NCBI GenBank assembly: GCA_030674155.1
Contig: CM060325.1
Coordinates: forward strand, 55,053,855 to 55,117,854
Reading direction: 5' to 3'
DNA: 64,000 bases
Origin: Stramonita haemastoma
Lineage: Eukaryota > Mollusca > Gastropoda > Neogastropoda > Muricidae
Within the stretch, counting starts at the first letter, position 1. Each line of letters starts with the position of its first letter. A program made the position numbers and the translations under genes. Of this stretch, positions 32,207 to 64,000 are shown in pieces. The notes under the pieces were generated by a model, which saw only the letters and a program-made list of their open reading frames with translations, was not told the origin of the DNA and did no database searches.

Positions 32207-32480
32207 GAGGTTTACCTATGGTGAGATTTTGTGTATGTGACTGTTTCTGCCTACCACTGAGGAAACCACATTCCACCTTCAGGCATGTTCAGTAATTGAA
32301 TACTGTGAGGTTTTGTGTATGTGACTGTTTCTGCCTACCACTGAGGAAACCACATTCCACCTTCAGGGATGTTGAGTAATTGAATACTGTGAGGTTTTTG
32401 TGTATGTGACTGTTTCTGCCTACCACTGAGGAAACCACATTCCACCTTCAGGCATGTTCAGTAATTGAATACTGTGAGGT
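32207..32480 (+). repeat. 84-bp tandem triplication of a dispersed repeat piece
   Basis: Three copies of GTGTATGTGACTGTTTCTGC plus CTACCACTGAGGAAACCACA and TTCCACCTTCAGGCATGTTC, with a period of about 84 bp. The same core, diverged, is found at 46885-47000 (ACTGTTTTTGCCCATCACTT) and 59030-59110 (ACCGTTTTTGCCCACAGTGA). So the triplicated unit comes from a dispersed element. Confidence 0.9.
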
Positions 32481-33020
32481 TTCAAATTGCTAAGTAAAAT
32501 GAAAGGTTTAATCAGAGCCACACTTACACGGGCAGCTTTTTGTGTTCGATTCAGACCTCAGAACAAGTTCTACACTGTGTCTTACTGTTTCTCACAAAGG
32601 TGATTGATTTATCATCTAAAATAATCTGTATATTCCTGTAAAAACTGAGGTAAGTATGAAAAGGAAAATAAAAACCCAGAAGTCTTTGAAAAATTTAACC
32701 AAAAAAAAAAAAAGGAAAAAAAGAAACTGAGTAGGAAACCAAAATGATTACATATTACGTTTGATACTTAACTATAATTCATATACATGTGTATGCTGCT
32801 ACTTTCAATTTACATGGATAAAACTTACACAAGTTCTCATAATGTGCAAATATACACGTGTTACACTTTTCACCAGCACTGCTGAGCAGATATATGCAAT
32901 TACTTATAAACACACTTACACACAAAATCTTTCCTTGATATCTCAAAATGCCCCAAAGTGGTACATTTGTATTAGCACTTACTTGAAATATCTCCACTCT
33001 GTGTGCATGTGTGTAAGTAT

Positions 33021-33022
<2 letters not shown>

Positions 33023-33115
<93 letters not shown>

Positions 33116-33170
33116 GTGTGCATGGTGTGTGCTGCGCGTGTGTGTGTGTGTGCGTGTGTACGTGCACACA
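33023..33170 (+). repeat. (GT)n microsatellite
   Basis: About 45 perfect GT units (33025-33113), then interrupted GT to about 33170. Confidence 0.96.
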
Positions 33171-35876
33171 CTTGGGCGGACGTGTGCATGCTTGCATCCA
33201 AACTAAACAGTAAGATTATACAGCATCCAAGAATGCCGTGAATGAGACACAAATGAACCCTCACTCCAAACAGCACTCAAGACTTCAGCATTACTTACGA
33301 CTGGTTGACAAAAAATTAACTGAAACACTAACCGCTATTTTGACGCATCGTTGTAATCAACAACTTTTTCATCATATCATACCAAAACTTTATACTTATG
33401 AATAAAACCTAATATCGCTAGTCCACAGGACACTTTTTTTTCTATAACATTAACAGATCTCCACTATTAAGAATAAAAATGACAAATGACGCTCAAAGAG
33501 AACAAGACATAATTTGTACCATCCCATTTTGGAAAAATAAAGAAACAAATCATGGACATGCAACTAAAATGGGCACAGAGCTGAGGTCATGCACTCTTGA
33601 TGCATCATAAACAAGATATAAATCTCTGTAACTTTTTTTTTTTTAAAGAAAAAAAAGACATGGAGCGTCTGCAGCCAACATCACAACTTGCACAACTTTT
33701 TAACAACAGAAGGAACAGGCGAGAGCAATGCAAATGAATAATTGTGTATGCAAATGTTCCCCCATACAGTGCCCAAATCCACACATGAAGATAGGCATGT
33801 TTGCAAAATATTGCTAACATGCTTCCGCCACACACACACACATACCTACCTCATTCACTCTCTCCTATCTCTCATGCAGAATTGGCAGACAGACAAGCAT
33901 CAGCAGTAGTTCCCCCAACCAGCCCTCTAAAATAGAGAGGGTGGAACAGAGAGGCAGGAGGGAATTCACTACATTATTCGCATATCGCCGACGATTCCTC
34001 GTTATTACTGGAGATCAAGCACGACAAGTGGCGTATTTTCCTTTGTTTGGTTTGTAATTTGATTTCAACCTCTCCCTCCTGTCTCGTTACAATCTCTTTT
34101 GTTAATAACTTTGTTACTTGATTAACACTTCTCTGAAGATAATAGTTTACTGTCTTTTCATTTTAACAATCATCTCAACTTTTCAGGCTCTCAGATTGAA
34201 ACAAACAGCAGTGAGTAGTGACATGCTGTTTTCAGAATCCCAAACCCTGCGATTCATAACAAATGCTCACTCCCAACTCCATTACGGTTAACTACTTTAG
34301 TCGATTACAGAGGTAACTCCAGAAGTTACTTATAATGCTAACTCCAGAAAATAACTATAACATTAACTCCTGAATTCAATTATAATGCTAATTCCTAAAG
34401 TTTAATGCAAGACTCCTGGAGTTTGGCTCAAACCAAAAGCTGTGTCAGTTATCCTTGCAATTACCAAGACCTATGTTGAAATGTTGAGATTGTCTTCAGC
34501 CAAAAACAAGCTCTATGCATAACAATTGGAGTAAAAAAAAAAAAAATTTAAATTGTCCAGAGTATGGCTGCCTGCCTATTTGGCAAGGTACTTGAAAACA
34601 ATCCTAACTTCTCATCCAAGTCAATACTTCAAAAAATTTTCAGTAATTCCCTGGTGGGACAAGTGAGACAAAGTGCCATCCCCTACTCCAACAAAACCAT
34701 CTTGGAGTTAATTATGTCATATAATACCTTTATAAATATAATGTCTGTCATATTGCTAATTCCTGAAGTCTATGACATTGCTCACACCAGTGCTTAGATA
34801 AGACAGAATGACTATGCCTTTAAACTCATGGTGTGTGATTTATGATAATAGTTTCTGTATAATGCTATGGATCTCATTTTCACACACATCAAATACCATA
34901 AAAAACACAAAATAAGCTATGAAATCATTCAACTACACCCAAACTTGAACATCTCTATCAATCTTATACACCCTATTAGTGAGAAACTTACACCGAAGAT
35001 TGTACACACCACTCAGCTGCAGTTACGTTTAAAACCAACTTGTGAGCAGTCTATGTAATTCCTTTCAAGATGATTTGCGATATGATGAGTACATGAAATT
35101 GGTAGGCAGTCAACAGCTACAAAAAGTTATGTCTGAGGGATGAACGTTTTCCCTTTCTGATATATATATATAAATATATGGCCTCTATCACATTACCCTG
35201 CACAAAAAGGCCCTGAAAATAAAACTTTTTAAAAAACAAAATAACCTTTCAGGGTGGACGATCGATATGCAAAAATGAAAGTAGCAATAAAAAAAGAAGG
35301 GGGGGGGGAGAGGGAGGGAGAAGGCAGTGGGGATAACATGGTTGTCAAATATTCACTTGTATATAGCCCCACTGACCACGAAGGCCATATCAGGTACCTG
35401 GTAAGATACAAAGAATAAACAAAGTCTACACACTATCCCTCATTCATTCGTTTTTCTTTCTATCCTTTCAGCACAAAAAAGGTAACTAGGTATACCCATA
35501 TTCTGCAAACTTTCTCTCATTCTTCCTTTTTTTTGGTCTTTTTTTTTTTTTTTTAAAAAGCAATCTTTCAGTCCTCTAAAATACGCACACACGCATGCAT
35601 GCACGCACGCACACACAAACAAAAACTTTTTTTCAATCCATGATAAAAATCTGTGCACAGAGTTGTACATATGTATACAAGTGGAGACAAAGGTAATGTT
35701 TTCATTGGCAACAAGCTTATATTTAGTCACATCCAGTTCTACAACCAGGTTTGTTGCTTGCACAAACAATAAGGCTATAATAATCAAAACAAACCAAAGA
35801 CACACATGACTAGAATAAACCCATAATTGGATTGCCATCACAGATATGATTGCTCACATTAAACCTTTTCACCCAT

Positions 35877-35879
<3 letters not shown>

Positions 35880-35928
<49 letters not shown>

Positions 35929-35941
35929 ACACACACACACA
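35880..35941 (+). repeat. (AC)n microsatellite
   Basis: Nearly perfect (AC)n with one interruption. It is complementary in sense to the (GT)n at 36246-36348 about 300 bp to the right. Confidence 0.96.
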
Positions 35942-36242
35942 GCCATATAATATGTATGCCCATGTACACACACACACAAGCCATATATGTATGCCCATGT
36001 GTACACACACGCACGCATGCACGCACACACACACTCCTGGCAGGTATGGGCATATATGAGAAGTCAGCATGCCGTGCAAACAAGTCATCAGTGCTGCTCT
36101 TCCATTCCTCAAAGCAAGTTAATCTTTCAACTCATCAGGTTTCAGACAACATTAACAGCATTTCTGTCCGTGTGTCAGTAATACAACCCTATCATCCTTC
36201 CTCTCTGGCCTGCATACATGTATACTGTGTATTGTGTATATG

Positions 36243-36245
<3 letters not shown>

Positions 36246-36317
<72 letters not shown>

Positions 36318-36348
36318 GTGTGTTGTTGTGTGTGTGTGTGTGTGTGTG
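36246..36348 (+). repeat. (GT)n microsatellite
   Basis: About 35 perfect units to 36316, then short interrupted stretches. It forms an inverted pair with the array at 35880. Confidence 0.96.
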
Positions 36349-37619
36349 AGAGAGTGTGCACGTGAGTGCACACATGTACACGCACATGCGCATATGTGTG
36401 TGTGCAACATGCACACAAATACATAGAGAACAATTTCTAATCAGTTGTGTCTCTGTTCATGTATGCATGTACAGTAAATGTACCATGTCAGTGAATTTAA
36501 ATCCCTATCATAAATTCAGCACACACCCACTAACTTTCACTCTTTACATGCCCACAAAAATTCATGGCACCATGCAAGACTCGTGTTCATGTTAGAAAGC
36601 ACATGGTTTCCATTAGACTGCAAGCAGGATTTGGCATTTGGGATTATGTAACAATCCTTTCTCATCCATAGATCCATCAACTACACAGATAGGTAGACCA
36701 CCATTCTCTGCTCTGTATGGATGCATGCATACACAGCATCAAGATGTATACATGCTGGGCAGACGAAATTGATCCTCCAACACATAATGAGCCACACTGC
36801 ACAAAAGGGCAATTTTCTATTGTTCACATGTTCTGCAATTGAAAAGCTATTCAATACAAAAAATCAGACTGAAAATCAGACATTTCTATGACAAGTTATT
36901 ACAAATTGAAATATAAGACTCCAGGAAGTGACAAAATGAGAAACTGATGAATTTTTATGTCGTAACATGTGGTCAGGATTAGAGGTTGGGTGTTTAAAAA
37001 ACATTTTTTACGCAAAAGGAAACCAAATTACACCTCGATACTTCAATACATGGTAGAAGAAAGTTTAAAGTTTTAAAATAAATCAAAATCAACGACCTGA
37101 CCCCAACCTGCCTAAAATAACTCCTGGCGGAAAAGTGGGTATGGTGCAATGCGACTCATTTTGTGATGGGGGTAACATATAAGGCATGTTTAAGCATGAA
37201 TGTCATTTTTTTGTTCAGCAAATTACATCTTCATTGAAAATTACACACCAGCTGAAAAAATCCTTGTAACTGTCACTACTTCCATTATGAATTTACCTAA
37301 GGGGTAACATTTTCAGTTGAATGAATGAATGAGTCAGAGAACCCACACATCACAGGCAAGACTGCAGGTGCCAAAATAGTTTTATATCATCAAAAAGTAA
37401 CAAAACTGCATCTCCCAACTTCACACGTCTGCTGTCACTTCATTTTTCTGAACCAGACAGGGTCTGTGACAAGCTTGCAACTGCCTTCAGACAGGAGCAA
37501 AATATAGCCTGGACCAACAGCAGCAGTGCGGGCTGATGGATGATTTGTCCTGACAGGCTTATCTTTCTGCACCACTGCCACTCAGTCTGCCCATGGCAAT
37601 ATTGCCACACAAAGACTTC

Positions 37620-37895
37620 ATGTCATTCTACACTGACTCCACTCCCCCCAAAAGTCCTTCGGATGAGACTATAAACCAAGGTCCCATGTGTGAACGCCTG
37701 CAGAACATCTTGCGCACATGCTAAAACCAGTTCTGCTTTTCGGAAGAGTCAGACATCGTGTGCCAGTGGGAACGGATGACAAAACTGACAGAATGCATAC
37801 ACACTGGGATTGGATGTACAAAAGCACGTGAATGCTTATTCCATTATCCTCAAAATAAAAGAATAAAATAGATAAATGAATGAATAAATAAAAAC
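37620..37895 (+). repeat. SINE family 2 copy without head
   Basis: GTCCTTCGGATGAGACTATA, then AACCAAGGTCCCATG, GTGTGCCAGTGGGAACGGAT and CTTATTCCATTATCCTCAAA, ending in (AATA/GAAT)n. It matches the 10113 copy over about 240 bp. Confidence 0.85.
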
Positions 37896-38714
37896 ACCAA
37901 CTCTTATTCCTCTTTTATCTTTAAAGTTCTGTATTTGTCAGCATTCTCTGAAGAATCAATGATTAAAGGCCTTTAAAAAATTAACTTTAATATTGAAAAT
38001 GCATACATCTTGACTTCATGTTTTTTTGTGGTTTTTTTCAATGTTCATTCCATTAGACTTTCAAACAGGGATAAATTACACACACACTCACACTTTATAT
38101 CCCAAAAACAAGCATAAAAGGCATAGGGACAAACTTGCATAAGCCAACCACACACACACAAACACACTCCCACTCCGCCCGCCCCCCCCCCGCAAAAAAA
38201 GCACCCAAACCCAAACCAGTAATGTTAACAAAATAAAAACAACCAAACCCCATGTCCATAAGTCAAAAATGACAAAAAAATAAAAGAAAAAAGAAACACA
38301 AAAAAACCCCTCAACAATCCCCCACCCCCCTAAAAAAAAAAACAACCAACCAACCAACCAACAAACAAACAAACCAAACAAAAAAATGGCATTCTTAAAC
38401 ATACATATCAAAACAGCATGTGAGCAAAAAAAAGCTGAACTCTTGGATGCACATCTTCCAAAAAACAACGTTTCTGTCAACGACCAACCAATCAATGCAG
38501 GTATCAACCACTTCCCGAACAAAGAACGCTCCAGCACAAACAAACACACAAACAAAACGGAAACCCAGCACAAAACACACCCTTTCCTGATCATGATCAA
38601 CGCACAGCAGTTGGGGTTTATCTCCTTCCCTTCCCACCCCTCTCCCCTCCCCAATCCATGAAGAAGAAACAAACACAACAACAGCGCATAAAAAAAAGGA
38701 AACGAACCTTCTCC

Positions 38715-63476
<24,762 letters not shown>

Positions 63477-63775
63477 CTGCAACAACATCAACACATACAT
63501 GTATAATACATTACAGTTTGGGTTGGTGGTTTTTTTACTTTGTCTTTAGTGTGAACAGCTAGTGTTGTTGCTCTTTCTTCTACGTCAATGCAAAACCATT
63601 TTAAAAAGTTGTTACAACCTCACTCTAGTCCTTAAAAAAATAATCAAAACAAACGAACTTGAAACAAACAAAAACTGAAGTGGCATAAGAATAATTTGCA
63701 ATCAAGTTAGTTAGTTCTTCAGTTTAAGTTAACATCCAGGTTACACTAAATAGTGATATATCAGATGTACGTGTT
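63477..63775 (-). other. Intron start of the upstream SNRK intron
   Basis: Ordinary AT-rich intron sequence; no exon seen up to the right border. Confidence 0.6.
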
Positions 63776-63796
63776 GGTGTGTGTGTGTGTGTGGTG

Positions 63797-63827
<31 letters not shown>

Positions 63828-63850
63828 TGTGGTGTGGTGTGTGTGTGGTC

Positions 63851-63884
<34 letters not shown>

Positions 63885-63908
63885 GAGGAGAGAGAGAGAG
63901 AGAGAGGG

Positions 63909-63981
<73 letters not shown>

Positions 63982-63992
63982 GAGAGAGAGAC
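63776..63992 (+). repeat. (GT)n-(GA)n compound microsatellite
   Basis: (GT)n with GTGGTG interruptions to 63884, then (GA)n with a few breaks up to about 63990. Confidence 0.97.
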
Positions 63993-64000
63993 AATGACAA

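Larger units (their letters stand above)
23800..38714. other. Region between convergent genes; A-rich, no recognised genes
   Basis: About 15 kb with many short open frames, none resembling a known family. The plus strand is A-rich, so a leftward transcript would be T-rich, like the 3' UTR side of the other gene. It may be the 3' UTR of the minus-strand kinase, intergenic DNA, or both. Minus-strand AATAAA candidates appear as TTTATT at 25437-25442 and 25547-25552, among others. It holds diverged SINE copies and several microsatellites listed separately. An imperfect short repeat (TATAATGCTAACTCCAGAA-like) sits at about 34312-34430. Confidence 0.6.

Overview
The window is eukaryotic genomic DNA, almost certainly from a lophotrochozoan and most likely a mollusc (probably a gastropod). 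The genes have introns with GT-AG borders. The two recognisable proteins are animal-specific families. The non-coding DNA is packed with dinucleotide microsatellites, long poly-G/poly-C runs, minisatellites and several tRNA-derived SINE families. The mollusc assignment rests on overall character and is an inference; species cannot be named.

Layout. (1) About 1-17,059, plus strand: the 3' part of an ANKRD11/ANKRD12-type gene, which begins left of the window. Eleven exons can be placed: three carry the ankyrin repeats (204-395, 1497-1639, 2076-2297), two form the long low-complexity middle (3692-3888, 6031-7987), and six encode the conserved C-terminal domain (11552-17059, stop at 17057-17059). 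(2) 17,060 to about 23,800: T-rich sequence, probably its long 3' UTR, with several AATAAA signals. (3) About 24,000-38,714: A-rich sequence without recognisable genes, holding repeats and perhaps the 3' UTR of the next gene. (4) 38,715-63,476, minus strand: five exons of an SNRK-type (SNF1/AMPK-related) kinase, from kinase subdomain IX through the UBA-like region to the C-terminus; its 5' exons lie beyond 64,000. The two genes converge tail to tail.

The conserved parts of both genes read cleanly. The GC-rich, poorly conserved parts show repeated one-base frame changes, more deletions than insertions, several in homopolymers. Splice sites and conserved domains are kept, so I read these as consensus errors of a long-read assembly rather than pseudogenes. 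A near-duplicate at 59,736-60,015, whose second copy has collapsed homopolymers, supports this.

The most interesting structure is in the non-coding DNA. Tandem repeats have copied splice sites at three exon borders of the ANKRD gene. One SINE family has a head that joins a tRNA-like 5' half to the internal promoter part of 5S rRNA. A non-LTR retrotransposon derivative joins the start and end of its ORF and has an 11-bp target-site duplication. SINEs sit about 20 bp from splice sites of two SNRK exons. I found no prokaryotic, viral, CRISPR or operon-like features.
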